Source of the DNA: IDS-8 sp035304345
Lineage (GTDB): Bacteria > Pseudomonadota > Gammaproteobacteria > Steroidobacterales > Woeseiaceae
Assembly: GCA_035304345.1 (NCBI GenBank)
Contig: DATGQE010000066.1
Location: forward strand, 153,077 to 217,076
Direction: 5' to 3'
Length of the DNA: 64,000 bases
Part shown: in pieces, positions 34,133-42,995 of the stretch
Position numbering within the stretch: the stretch's first letter is position 1
How the letters are laid out: each line of letters begins with the position of its first letter
Translations under genes and position numbers: made by a program
Notes under the pieces: generated by a model
Told to the model about the DNA's origin: nothing
Databases searched by the model: none
The model's input: only the letters and a program-made list of their open reading frames with translations

Positions 34133-35652
34133 ACGGCGCCGCCACCTGGGACTTGGGAAAATGGTACGGCGGCCTGCGCCTGCCGCCCGAGAAGGCGCGG
34201 TCCACCGCCCAGCCGATTCGCGAAGTGCCGGTGCCGGAGCGGCTCGTCCTGCCGCTCGCGCAGCATTCCGGCGATCCGGCGCAACCCGTCGTGGACGTCG
34301 GCGATCGCGTCCTGAAAGGCCAGCTCGTCGCCGCCGCCGACGGCATCCTGAGCGCCCCGGTTCACGCCTCGTCGTCGGGCACCGTCGCCGCGTTCCAGCC
34401 GTGGCCGGTGTCGCGGCGCTTCGGCGAGAACGCGCCGTGCATCGTCATCGAATGCGACGGCGAGGACCGCGCGATCGACATGGCCGCGGAGGCCGTCGAC
34501 TTCGAGCGCATGGAGCCGGCCGCGCTGCTCGAGCGGATCCTCGAGGGCGGCATCGTGGGGCTCGGGGGCGCGGTGTTCCCGACCGCGCAGAAGCTGATGC
34601 AGGCGCGTACGCAGCCGTTGCACACGCTGCTCGTCAACGGGGTCGAGTGCGAGCCCTACATCAGCTGCGATGACATGCTGATGCGGGAGGCGCCCGGGGA
34701 CGTGCTGCAGGGCGCGCGTGTCCTGCTGCATGCGCTCGGCATCGACAAGTGCGTCGTCGTGCTCGAGAGCGACAAGCCGCACGCGTGGCACGCGATGGCG
34801 GACGCGCTCGCCGAGCTCGGCGACGATCGCATCTCCCTGAAGCAGGTGCCGACGATCTACCCGTCGGGCGGAGAGGACCAGGTCGTCCAGCTCGTCACCC
34901 GCAAGGAAGTCCCGAGCGGCGGACTTCCCACGGACGTCGGCTGCGTCGTCCAGAACGTGGGCACGGTCGCGGCCGTCTGGCACTGGATCCGCCACGGTGA
35001 GCCGCTCATCTCACGCGTGACCACCGTCACCGGCGACGGCGTCGTGAATCCCATGAACGTCCGGGTGCGCCTGGGCACGCCGGTCGCGGACGTGATCGCC
35101 TTCGCCGGCGGCTACTCGGAGCGCGCCAGCCACCTGGTCATCGGCGGCCCGATGACCGGCAAGTCCGTCACCACGGACCGCGTCCCGGTGGTGAAAGCCA
35201 CCAACTGCATCCTCGTGCTGTCGGAGCTTTTGCCGACCGGGGACGAGAAGCCGTGTATTCGCTGCGGCGAGTGCGCGGTCGTCTGTCCCGTCGTGCTCCA
35301 GCCGCAGGAGCTCTACTGGTACACGATCGCCGACAACCACCAGCGGCTTCGCGAGCTGGGGCTGCGGGACTGCATCGAATGCGGCTGCTGCGACCTCGTC
35401 TGTCCCAGCCACATTCCGCTCGTCTCGTATTTCCGCAAGGCAAAGGCACGCATCCTCGAGCTGGCGGCGGAAAAGGAGCGCGCGGAGCGCGCCCGGCGAC
35501 GCTTCGAGGCACGCAGCGAGCGCCTGGAGCTCGAGGAACGCAAGCGCCGCGAGGACCTCGCCCAGCAGAAGCTCTCCGCGATCAAGGCGGGCCCGGAGGA
35601 GATCCGCCGCATGGTCGAGCGCGCGCGCGGCAGGAAGGACCCGGGCGAGTAG
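34129..35652 (+). CDS. rnfC: Rnf electron transport complex subunit C (NADH-binding)
   Basis: Peripheral subunit carrying FMN/NADH sites and two [4Fe-4S] clusters. The 507-residue protein shows GGIVGLGGAVFPTAQK near residue 138 (NADH/FMN region), NGVECEPYISCDD, YPSGGEDQVV, and two cluster motifs, CIRCGECAVVCPV and CIECGCCDLVCPSHIPL, near residues 378-425. The C-terminal 70 residues are a charged helix instead of the long Ala-rich tail seen in E. coli RnfC. The ATG at 34129 overlaps the rnfB stop. Confidence 0.94.
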   Translation: MNGAATWDLGKWYGGLRLPPEKARSTAQPIREVPVPERLVLPLAQHSGDPAQPVVDVGDRVLKGQLVAAADGILSAPVHASSSGTVAAFQPWPVSRRFGENAPCIVIECDGEDRAIDMAAEAVDFERMEPAALLERILEGGIVGLGGAVFPTAQKLMQARTQPLHTLLVNGVECEPYISCDDMLMREAPGDVLQGARVLLHALGIDKCVVVLESDKPHAWHAMADALAELGDDRISLKQVPTIYPSGGEDQVVQLVTRKEVPSGGLPTDVGCVVQNVGTVAAVWHWIRHGEPLISRVTTVTGDGVVNPMNVRVRLGTPVADVIAFAGGYSERASHLVIGGPMTGKSVTTDRVPVVKATNCILVLSELLPTGDEKPCIRCGECAVVCPVVLQPQELYWYTIADNHQRLRELGLRDCIECGCCDLVCPSHIPLVSYFRKAKARILELAAEKERAERARRRFEARSERLELEERKRREDLAQQKLSAIKAGPEEIRRMVERARGRKDPGE

Positions 35653-35654
35653 CC

Positions 35655-36713
35655 TTGGAATTCGAACGCCGCGAATCGCCTTACGGCAGGCCGCCCACGG
35701 ACGTCGGCGCCACGATGCGCCAGGTGCTCTACGCGCTGGTGCCGGCGGCGCTCGCGTACGTGTGGTATTTCGGCACCGGGTTCATCCTGAACCTGTTCTT
35801 CGCGGCGCTGTTCTGCGTGGCCGGGGAGGCGTTCATGCGCCGCGTGCGCGGCAAACCGGTCGAAGAGGCGCTGCTCGACTTCAGCGCCCTCGTGACCGCC
35901 GCCCTGCTCACCTTCTCCCTGCCGCCGCTCACGCCCTGGTGGGTAACGGCCACGGCGGCGTTGTTTGCGATCGTCGTCGCGAAGCACCTGTACGGCGGGC
36001 TCGGCTACAACGTCTTCAACCCGGCGATGGCCGGCTATGTCGCGGCCCTGGTGGCCTTTCCGGCGTACATGGCGTTCTGGCCGGCGCCGCGCATCGGCGA
36101 CATCGACTACCACTACATGACGTTCTACGAGACGGCGCGCTATGCGTTCACCGGCTCGCTCCCCGATTACCTGACGATCGATGCGATCACGCGGGCAACG
36201 CCCCTCGACGCGCTGAAGTCGGGCTTCGAGAACATGCAGACCTTCCGGGAGATCCACAACAATCCCCTCATGGGAGACTTCGGCGGCCGTGGCTGGGAGT
36301 GGATCGGCAACTTCCTCGCCATCGGCGGCGGCTGGCTGCTGCTGCGCAAGGTCATCCGCTGGCACATTCCCGCGGGCGTGCTCGCCGGCGTGCTGCTGCC
36401 GTCCGGCTTCATGTACGTGTTCGGCAGCGGCCTGCACGCCAGTCCCGGCTTCCACCTGTTCAGCGGCGGGACGATCCTGTGCGCGTTCTTCATCGCCACG
36501 GACCCGATCACGGCCGCGACCAGCCCGCGCGGGCGGCTGCTGTACGGGTTCGGCATCGGGCTGCTCATCTACGCCATCCGGCGCTGGGGCAGCTACGCGG
36601 ACGGCGTGGCGTTCGCCGTGCTGCTCATGAACATGGCGGTGCCCGCGATCGATCACCTGACGCGGCCGCGGATCATCGGCCATTCGAAGCGCGAGAAGGA
36701 CGAGGCCCGATGA
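35655..36713 (+). CDS. rnfD: Rnf electron transport complex subunit D
   Basis: Membrane subunit carrying covalent FMN in characterised Rnf/Nqr complexes. The 352-residue protein starts at TTG 35655 (LEFERRESPYGR), two bases after the rnfC stop; the first ATG is too far downstream. It has about nine hydrophobic helices, GLGYNVFNPAMAGY near residue 113, and the FMN region FSGGTILCAFFIATDPITA (SGGT instead of the more usual SGAT, with the acceptor Thr kept). It overlaps rnfG by four bases. Confidence 0.92.
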   Translation: MEFERRESPYGRPPTDVGATMRQVLYALVPAALAYVWYFGTGFILNLFFAALFCVAGEAFMRRVRGKPVEEALLDFSALVTAALLTFSLPPLTPWWVTATAALFAIVVAKHLYGGLGYNVFNPAMAGYVAALVAFPAYMAFWPAPRIGDIDYHYMTFYETARYAFTGSLPDYLTIDAITRATPLDALKSGFENMQTFREIHNNPLMGDFGGRGWEWIGNFLAIGGGWLLLRKVIRWHIPAGVLAGVLLPSGFMYVFGSGLHASPGFHLFSGGTILCAFFIATDPITAATSPRGRLLYGFGIGLLIYAIRRWGSYADGVAFAVLLMNMAVPAIDHLTRPRIIGHSKREKDEAR

Positions 36714-37348
36714 CGGAGCCTTCGGCCTGGAAGAGCGGAGTCACGCTCGCCCTGCTCGCCGCGGTGTGCACTGCGCTCGTCGCGCTCACCTGGCACCTGA
36801 CCGCACCGCGTATCGCCGAGAACGAGCAGGCCGCGCTCGAGCGCAGCCTCACTCCCACGCTCGAGGACCTGCTCTACGACAACAACCTGACGGAATCCGA
36901 GATCGTGATCCCGCCGCCGCACGAGCTGCCGGGCAAAGAGCCGGTGCGCGTGTACCGGGTCTGGTCCGGCGAGCAGCCGGTGGCGGCCGTGTTCATCGTG
37001 GAGGAGCCGGGCGGCTACGCGGGCCCGATCCGGCTGCTCGTCGCCGTGCGGTACTCCGGCGAGCTGACCGGCGTGCAGGTGCTCGCGCACCGCGAGACGC
37101 CGGGCCTCGGGGACCAGATCGAGCCCGCGAAATCCGACTGGCTGCAGCAGTTCGTCGACGCCTCGCTCTCCGACCCTCCCCGCGAGCGCTGGCGCGTACG
37201 GCGCGACGGGGGCTCCTTCGACCAGATCACCGGCGCGACGGTCACCACCCGGGCCGTCGTCCGGGCGGTGCGCCTGACCTTGCTATACTTCGAGGCTCAT
37301 CGCGACGAGATCTTCGCCGCGGAACCGAACCGGGAAGCCGCCGAGTGA
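36710..37348 (+). CDS. rnfG: Rnf electron transport complex subunit G
   Basis: Periplasm-facing subunit with covalently bound FMN. The 212-residue protein has one N-terminal membrane helix (residues 9-28) and an FMN-binding domain with GYAGPIRLLVAV, LAHRETPGLGDQI and the flavinylation motif DQITGATVTTRAV near residue 173. The acceptor Thr of the S/TGATxT motif is present. The ATG overlaps the rnfD stop and its own stop overlaps the rnfE GTG. Confidence 0.94.
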   Translation: MTEPSAWKSGVTLALLAAVCTALVALTWHLTAPRIAENEQAALERSLTPTLEDLLYDNNLTESEIVIPPPHELPGKEPVRVYRVWSGEQPVAAVFIVEEPGGYAGPIRLLVAVRYSGELTGVQVLAHRETPGLGDQIEPAKSDWLQQFVDASLSDPPRERWRVRRDGGSFDQITGATVTTRAVVRAVRLTLLYFEAHRDEIFAAEPNREAAE

Positions 37349-38016
37349 CGAACGGAAGCCACACGACGCACATCTTCGCGTCCGGTGTCTGGGACGACAA
37401 CCCGGGGCTCGTGCAGCTCCTCGGCCTGTGCCCCCTGCTCGCGGTCACCACCACGCTCGTGAACGGGCTGAGCCTCGGGCTCGCGACCATGATGGTGCTC
37501 GGCATGTCGAACCTGCTCGTCTCCGCAAGCCGGCGCTGGATCCGGAGCGAGATCCGCATCCCGATGTACGTCCTCATCATCGCGAGTCTCGTCACCTGCG
37601 TCGAGCTCGTGTTCAAGGCGTACTTCCCGGCGCTGGACCGTTCGCTCGGAATCTTCATCCCGCTCATCGTGACGAACTGCACGGTGGTGGCGCGTGCCGA
37701 GGTCTTCGCGTCGCGCAATCCCGTCGTCCCGAGCGTCGTGGACGGCCTTTCGATGGGGCTCGGCTTCGCCCTGCTCCTCACCGCGATCGGCACGTTCCGC
37801 GAGCTGCTCGGGGGCGGCACCGTCTTCGCGCACCTCGACATGCTGTTCGGCGGCGAGCCGTTCCGCGGGCTCATGATCGCGGACGGCGGCTTCCTGCTGG
37901 CGCTGTTGCCGCCCGGTGCCTTTTTCAGCCTGGCCCTCGCCGTGGCGGCCAAGAATGCGCTCGATCACCGGCGGCGCCAGCACGTCGGCGCGATCGCGCG
38001 CCAGTCGATGCCCTAG
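37345..38016 (+). CDS. rnfE: Rnf electron transport complex subunit E
   Basis: Membrane subunit homologous to RnfA. The 223-residue protein begins at GTG 37345 and has six hydrophobic helices with VQLLGLCPLLAVTTT (first conserved Cys) and FIPLIVTNCTVVARAEVFAS (second conserved Cys), the pair that in RnfA/E holds an intramembrane iron-sulfur cluster. It is translationally coupled to rnfG and followed 27 bases later by nth. Confidence 0.94.
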   Translation: MTNGSHTTHIFASGVWDDNPGLVQLLGLCPLLAVTTTLVNGLSLGLATMMVLGMSNLLVSASRRWIRSEIRIPMYVLIIASLVTCVELVFKAYFPALDRSLGIFIPLIVTNCTVVARAEVFASRNPVVPSVVDGLSMGLGFALLLTAIGTFRELLGGGTVFAHLDMLFGGEPFRGLMIADGGFLLALLPPGAFFSLALAVAAKNALDHRRRQHVGAIARQSMP

Positions 38017-38043
38017 GCGCAGCAAGCGAGCGAGCCCTGCCCG

Positions 38044-38754
38044 TTGAACGCCCGCACCCGCAACGCGATCTTCCGCCGCTTCCAGAAGGCGAACCCGCAT
38101 CCCGATACCGAGCTCGAGTACCGGACGCCGTTCGAGCTTTTGGTCGCGGTCGTGCTCTCCGCCCAGGCCACGGACGTCGGCGTGAACAAGGCCACCGCGA
38201 AGCTGTTCCCGGTCGCGAACACCCCCGAGGCGATCCTCGAGCTCGGGGTCGAGGGACTGAAGGAGTACATCCGCACGATCGGGCTGTTCAACAGCAAGGC
38301 CGAGAACCTCGTGAAGACCGCCCGCATCCTGGTCGAGAAGCACGGCGGCGAGGTGCCGCGCACGCGCGAAGCGCTCGAGGCGCTGCCGGGCGTCGGGCGC
38401 AAGACGGCCAACGTGATCCTGAACACCGCGTTCGGCGAACCGACGATTGCCGTGGACACGCACATCTTCCGGGTGGCGAACCGTACCGGGCTCGCGCCGG
38501 GCAGGACCCCGCGCGAAGTCGAGCAGCGCCTGCTCGAGACCACGCCCCCGGAATACCGCAAGAACGCCCATCACTGGCTGATCCTGCACGGGCGTTACGT
38601 GTGCAAGGCGCGGCGGCCGGAATGCTGGCGCTGCCTGATCGCCGACCTGTGCGAGTATCCGGACAAGACGCCGCCCCCGGAAAAGTCGGCGAAGCCGGAA
38701 AAGGCGACGCGGCGTGCGACATCGAAGACGCGACGGAGGCGCGCCGTCACGTGA
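38044..38754 (+). CDS. nth: Endonuclease III (DNA glycosylase/AP lyase)
   Basis: Base-excision repair enzyme for oxidised pyrimidines. The 236-residue product starts at TTG 38044; the following residues align with the E. coli Nth N-terminus (NPHPxTELEY, SAQATDVGVNKATAKLF). The helix-hairpin-helix LPGVGRKTANVILN contains the catalytic Lys, VDTHIFRV the catalytic Asp, and the [4Fe-4S] loop has the exact C-x6-C-x2-C-x5-C spacing (CKARRPECWRCLIADLC). A basic tail of about 25 residues extends beyond the usual end. The rnf-nth order is that of E. coli. Confidence 0.95.
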   Translation: MNARTRNAIFRRFQKANPHPDTELEYRTPFELLVAVVLSAQATDVGVNKATAKLFPVANTPEAILELGVEGLKEYIRTIGLFNSKAENLVKTARILVEKHGGEVPRTREALEALPGVGRKTANVILNTAFGEPTIAVDTHIFRVANRTGLAPGRTPREVEQRLLETTPPEYRKNAHHWLILHGRYVCKARRPECWRCLIADLCEYPDKTPPPEKSAKPEKATRRATSKTRRRRAVT

Positions 38755-39173
38755 TTTTCGGTCGTGACCGGCGCGAGCTCCGGGCGATGTACGGGGAGGC
38801 CTGGCGCAAGGCACAGGCGGGCGAGGTCTTGAGCCCGCTGGAAGCGCAGATCGTGCAGGTGATCGAAGACCATCCCGAGTACCACGGGGACGTGCTCGAT
38901 CCCGATCTCGGGCGCTCGTACACGGTCGAGGAAGGCCGCACCAACCCGTTCCTCCACATGGGCCTGCACCTCGCGTTGCGGGACCAGGTCGCGACCGATC
39001 GGCCTCCCGGCATCCGCGAGACCTTCCGCAAGCTCGCCGCCCGGACCGGCGACCGGCTCGCTGCGGAGCACCGCGCGATCGAGTGCCTCGCCGAGACGCT
39101 GTGGGAGGCGCAGCGCGCGAACACCGCCCCCGACGAGCAGGCCTACCTCGAGAAGCTGAAACGCCTCCTGTAG
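38751..39173 (+). CDS. DUF1841 family protein
   Basis: 140-residue protein of the DUF1841 family, common in beta- and gammaproteobacteria next to nth. It begins at GTG 38751, which overlaps the nth stop (GTGA). Visible family blocks are GRDRRELRAMYGEAWRKA, IVQVIEDHPEYH and NPFLHMGLHLALRDQVATD with its conserved His residues. It is soluble, with no signal peptide. The function is unknown; conserved histidines could bind metal but this is speculative. Confidence 0.85.
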   Translation: MIFGRDRRELRAMYGEAWRKAQAGEVLSPLEAQIVQVIEDHPEYHGDVLDPDLGRSYTVEEGRTNPFLHMGLHLALRDQVATDRPPGIRETFRKLAARTGDRLAAEHRAIECLAETLWEAQRANTAPDEQAYLEKLKRLL

Positions 39174-39393
39174 GTGCGGGCAGCGTTCGCGACCGAACAC
39201 GCTCCGATCGCGGCCCCGCCGGGGTCGAGGCTGGAGCCGCTGACCGGTCGCCGGCGCCGCGCGGTCCTGCACGGCGCCATGGCGAATTCCGTCGCGTCGG
39301 GAGTACCGCTGCCAGGTTCCCGGGCGCGTAATATTCCCCGTCCGTCCCCGGTCTCACTGTCCACCGAAGCCTGTCCGCCGGGAGGACCGACCC

Positions 39394-40179
39394 ATGCACC
39401 TGAGCCGCCTCGTTCTCGCCATCCCGCTCTCGTTCCTGGCCGGCGCACCGGCCCTGTCCGCCGCCCCGGAAGCCGACCCGGGCGCTATCGACGCCGCGCT
39501 CGCCAATCCCGACCGGCCTGCCGAGGATCGCGAGCAGGACGGCTGGCGCAAGGCCGACGAGGTGCTCGAGTTCCTCGGGCTGCATCCCGGCATGCACGTC
39601 ATCGACTATTTCGCGGCCGACGGCTACTACAGCGAGCTGATGTCGTACGTGGTCGGCCCCGAAGGGCGGGTCGTCGCGTACAACAACGCGCCGTACCTCG
39701 GGTTCTCCGGGGATACGCCCGCGCAGCGCTACGCGAACGAGCGCCTCCCGAACGTCGTGCAGGTGACGACGGCGCCGGAGGAGCTGGCGCTCGAGCCCGG
39801 GAGCCTGGACGCGGCGCTGTTCGTGTGGACCTACCACGACCTGTACTGGCAGCCGAAGGACGAGAGGAGCCAGGCGGGCTGGCCGGTGATCGACCCGGAG
39901 CAGGCGCTGGCAAAGCTGGTCCCCGCGCTGAAGCCCGGCGCCGTCGTGGTGGTTGTCGACCACGTCGCGCCCGCGGGCAGCGACCCGGTGGAGACGGTCG
40001 ACGCCGCGCACCGCATCGACCCGGCGGTCATCCGGCGCGATTTCGAGGCCGCGGGCTTCGTGTTCGATGCCGAAAGCCCGGTCTTCCGCAATCCCGACGA
40101 CGATCACGCCACCCCGGTGTTCGACGATGCGATCCGCTACCGGACGGACCAGGTGATGTACCGCTTCCGGAAGAAGTGA
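39394..40179 (+). CDS. Secreted class I methyltransferase-like protein (COG4798 type)
   Basis: 261-residue protein with a Sec signal peptide (MHLSRLVLAIPLSFLAGAPA, cleaved near LSA-AP), so it should act outside the cytoplasm. The mature part has a Rossmann methyltransferase fold with motif I altered to VIDYFAADGYYSELM near residue 70 and a post-motif acidic strand AALFVWTYHDLYW near 150, plus VVVVDHVAPAGSDPVETVDAAHRID. This matches the predicted methyltransferases of COG4798. SAM is not known to be available in the periplasm, so catalysis is doubtful. A GGAGG-containing ribosome site precedes the ATG. It lies 60 bp upstream of the DUF692 gene. Confidence 0.82.
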   Translation: MHLSRLVLAIPLSFLAGAPALSAAPEADPGAIDAALANPDRPAEDREQDGWRKADEVLEFLGLHPGMHVIDYFAADGYYSELMSYVVGPEGRVVAYNNAPYLGFSGDTPAQRYANERLPNVVQVTTAPEELALEPGSLDAALFVWTYHDLYWQPKDERSQAGWPVIDPEQALAKLVPALKPGAVVVVVDHVAPAGSDPVETVDAAHRIDPAVIRRDFEAAGFVFDAESPVFRNPDDDHATPVFDDAIRYRTDQVMYRFRKK

Positions 40180-40239
40180 CCGCCGCACCGGCGGGGTCGG
40201 CCGATGCGGCGCCGGTGAGACGGGGGCCGCTGCGGTAAC

Positions 40240-41172
40240 ATGCCGGTTCAGGAAGGTCCTGGGCTCCGCATCGTGTCCGCTACCGCCGACGACCGCACCG
40301 CCACCGCTGCCGCGAGCGATTCCACGTCGCGCCGTGTCGCCGGCGCGGGCCTCGGCCTGCGCCGCGGGCTGATGGACGCGCTGATGGCGGATGCGCCCGC
40401 GGAGGTCGATTTCATGGAAATCGCCCCGGAGAACTGGATCCGCGTCGGGGGCAGGCTCGGTCGCAAGCTGCGTTTCTTCACCGAGCGCTACCCGTTCATG
40501 CTGCACGGCCTGTCGCTCAGCCTCGGCGGCCCCTCGCCGCTGGACGAGAACCTGCTGCGCGACATCAAGGCGTTCATGGACGAGCACGGCATCGAGTCCT
40601 ACTCCGAGCACCTGAGCGCCTGCTCCGACGACGGCCACCTCTACGACCTCATGCCGATCCCGTTCACCGCGGAAGCCGTGGGCTGGGTCGCCGGGCGGAT
40701 CCGGCGTGCGCAGGACATCCTGGAGCGCCGCCTCGCGATCGAGAACGTCTCCTACTACGCGCCGCTCGACACCGCGCTGTCCGAGATCGATTTCACGCTG
40801 GCCGTGCTCGACGAAGCCGACTGCGACCTGCTGCTCGACGTCAACAACGTGGTCGTCAACGCGATCAACCACCGCTACGACGCGCGCGCGTTCATCGACG
40901 CGATGCCGGCCGGGCGCGTGCGCTACCTGCACATCGCCGGCCACCACGTCGAGGCCGAGGACCTGCGCATCGACACCCACGGCAGCGCCGTCGGTGACGC
41001 CGCGTGGTCGCTGCTCGCGCATGCCTACGAGCGCTTCGGGCCGCTGCCCACGCTGCTCGAGCGCGATTTCAATTTCCCGCCGCTCGGCGAGCTGCTCGCC
41101 GAGGTGCGGCAGATCCGTGCGCTGCAGGCGCGTGCCCGCCAGCCTGTGCCGGAGGCATCCGCCGGTGCCTGA
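40240..41172 (+). CDS. DUF692 / MNIO-family iron oxidase
   Basis: 310-residue TIM-barrel protein of the DUF692 family, now called multinuclear non-haem iron-dependent oxidases (MbnB, TglH, BufB relatives), which modify cysteines in short peptides. Family blocks are GLGLRRGLMDAL, DFMEIAPENW, MLHGLSLSLGGPSPLD, SEHLSACSDDGHLYDLMPIPF, ENVSYYAPLD (metal-ligand region), LLLDVNNVVVNAINH and YLHIAGHH, with the usual His/Asp/Glu ligands present. The first 35 residues are an unconserved leader, so the true start may be internal. A DUF2063 gene overlaps its end, as in methanobactin- and bufferin-like operons. No precursor peptide is evident nearby. Confidence 0.88.
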   Translation: MPVQEGPGLRIVSATADDRTATAAASDSTSRRVAGAGLGLRRGLMDALMADAPAEVDFMEIAPENWIRVGGRLGRKLRFFTERYPFMLHGLSLSLGGPSPLDENLLRDIKAFMDEHGIESYSEHLSACSDDGHLYDLMPIPFTAEAVGWVAGRIRRAQDILERRLAIENVSYYAPLDTALSEIDFTLAVLDEADCDLLLDVNNVVVNAINHRYDARAFIDAMPAGRVRYLHIAGHHVEAEDLRIDTHGSAVGDAAWSLLAHAYERFGPLPTLLERDFNFPPLGELLAEVRQIRALQARARQPVPEASAGA

Positions 41173-41932
41173 AGCCCTCGCGTTCCAGGAGAAACAACGC
41201 GAGCTCGCGGCGCACATCCGCGACCCGGAGCGGAATCCGCCTCCGGCCGGCATCGAGGACCGCCGCCTCGCGGTGTACCGCGAGCTGTTCTTCAACAACC
41301 TCGACGCGCTGCTCCGCAGGACGTTCCCGGTGCTGCGCGCGGTGCTCGGCGACGGCGGGTGGCGTGCGCTCGTGCGCGAGTTCATGATCCGCCACCGGGC
41401 GCATACGCCCTGGTTCCTCGAGGTGCCGCGCGAGCTGGTCGGGTTTCTCGCCGCGCGCGCCGAGGACCCTGCGCTGCCCTTCCTGGCCGAGCTCGCGCAT
41501 TACGAATGGGCGGAGCTGGCCCTGTCCGTCTCCCCGGCGAGCGACGACCTCGCGGCGATCGACCCCGACGGCGACCTGCTCTCGGGCGTGCCGGTCAAGT
41601 CAGTGCTCGCGTGGTCGCTGTCCTACCGCTTCCCGGTGCACCGGATCTCGAACGACTTCCGGCCCACCCAGGCGCCTCCGCAGCCCACCTGCCTCGTCAT
41701 CCACCGGAACCCGGACGACGAGACCGCGTTCCTGGAGCTGAACCCGGCGACGGCGGCCCTGCTCGAGCGCATCGCGGACAACCCGGGAGGCGCGAGCGGC
41801 CGCGAGCTCCTGCTCGCGCTCGCCGCGGACCTCGGCTACGCGGACCCGGCGGCGCTCGTCGGGCACGGCCGCAGCGCGCTCGCCGAGCTGCGCGCCAGGG
41901 GCATCCTGCTCGGTACGCGGCGGACAGGGTAG
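41165..41932 (+). CDS. DUF2063 partner protein of the MNIO enzyme
   Basis: 255-residue DUF2063 protein starting at GTG 41165, eight bases inside the DUF692 gene. The N-terminal domain has EKQRELAAHIRDP, RRLAVYRELFFNNLDALLRRTFPVLRAVLG, given here in part, and HRAHTPWFLEVPRELVGFL; the C-terminal part has LAWSLSYRFPVHRIS and an AATxLL-like helical end. In studied systems the DUF2063-like partner recruits the precursor peptide to the MNIO enzyme. That role is inferred here from the tight coupling. Confidence 0.87.
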   Translation: MPEALAFQEKQRELAAHIRDPERNPPPAGIEDRRLAVYRELFFNNLDALLRRTFPVLRAVLGDGGWRALVREFMIRHRAHTPWFLEVPRELVGFLAARAEDPALPFLAELAHYEWAELALSVSPASDDLAAIDPDGDLLSGVPVKSVLAWSLSYRFPVHRISNDFRPTQAPPQPTCLVIHRNPDDETAFLELNPATAALLERIADNPGGASGRELLLALAADLGYADPAALVGHGRSALAELRARGILLGTRRTG

Positions 41933-42071
41933 GCACGCGCCCGGGCACCGCGGCGCTCACAGCCGTCGGGCACCGGCATACGGGAATCCGCCCCCTTCGA
42001 TGTCGTGCAACGACGCCATGCGCGTACGGGTCATGATGTCCCCGCTATCCGCCTCGCTCGATCGGCGCGCC

Positions 42072-42848
42072 TCATACTTTCTCCACCTGCGCCGTGAAGA
42101 CGTAGCCCGAGCCCCGTTCGGTCCTGATCAGCGTCGGCCGGCTCGGGTCCCGCTCCAGCTTGCGGCGCAACCTGAGGATCTGCACGTCGATGCTGCGATC
42201 GAAGACCTCGTGGTCGTGGACGCGGCTCGCGGCCAGGAGTTGCTCACGGCTCTGCACCCGCTGCGGCGCCTTCAGGAACGCCACGAGCAGGTTGCACTCG
42301 CCGCTCGTCAGCGGCAGCTCCTCCCCGTCCGGGGAAGTCAGGCGCCTCGTCTGCATGTCGAGCTCCCAGCCTGAAAAGCGGTAACGGGCCTTTTTCTCGC
42401 GGGTACGCGCGCGCCGGTCGGCGGCTTCCGCGCGCCGCAGCACGGCGCGCACCCGCGCGAGGAGCTCCCGCGGGCTGAACGGCTTCGTCACGTAGTCGTC
42501 CGCGCCCAGCTCCAGGCCGACGATGCGATCCGCCTCGTCGCGCCGGTGCCCGGTGACGATGATGACCGGCGCCTCGGGCGGCGTCCCCAGCCGGCGCATG
42601 AGATCGAGCCCGTCCTCGTGGGCGAGCTTCATGTCGAGAATGACGAGATCGACGTCCGCGTCGCGCAGCACGCGCATCATGCCGTCGCCGTCCGGCACCG
42701 CACTGACCCTGAAATGGTGGCTGCCGAGATAGTCCGACACCAGGTCACGCATCGCGGCGTCGTCGTCGACGACGAGAATGTGCCGGGCGGAGGGGCGCGC
42801 GGACCGGGAGCTCCGGCCGGGAACCCGGTTGTGCTGACCAGCCGGCAT
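42072..42848 (-). CDS. OmpR-family response regulator
   Basis: 258-residue two-component regulator. The receiver domain (about residues 23-137) has VVDDDAAMRD, the phospho-acceptor Asp in LVILDMKLAHEDG near residue 73, VTGHRR and YVTKPFSPRELLARV. A linker rich in Arg/Lys leads to a winged-helix DNA-binding domain with LTSGECNLLVAFL, VFDRSIDVQILRLRRKL and RTERGSGYVF. Residues 1-22 are an unconserved leader and the start could be slightly later. It is divergent from the peroxidase-kinase operon and is its likely transcription regulator (inference). Confidence 0.9.
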   Translation of the reverse strand: MPAGQHNRVPGRSSRSARPSARHILVVDDDAAMRDLVSDYLGSHHFRVSAVPDGDGMMRVLRDADVDLVILDMKLAHEDGLDLMRRLGTPPEAPVIIVTGHRRDEADRIVGLELGADDYVTKPFSPRELLARVRAVLRRAEAADRRARTREKKARYRFSGWELDMQTRRLTSPDGEELPLTSGECNLLVAFLKAPQRVQSREQLLAASRVHDHEVFDRSIDVQILRLRRKLERDPSRPTLIRTERGSGYVFTAQVEKV

Positions 42849-42995
42849 ACGGACGGCCCAACCTCCGATGCTTGCGGGCGAACGACCTGACCGCGGTCAT
42901 TCTAGGGCCTCGTCACCTGCGGGTCGCCCCCAAGCACGGCAATTTCATTGAACCTCGCGGGCAATCGAGGCGTCTCTTGAGCGGAGGCTTTCCGC

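Noticed and set aside
40240..40345. Long N-terminal leader of the DUF692 protein as a leader or precursor peptide
   Set aside because: The first 35 residues are Thr/Ala/Ser-rich, contain no Cys and have no cleavage site; a later true start is a simpler explanation.
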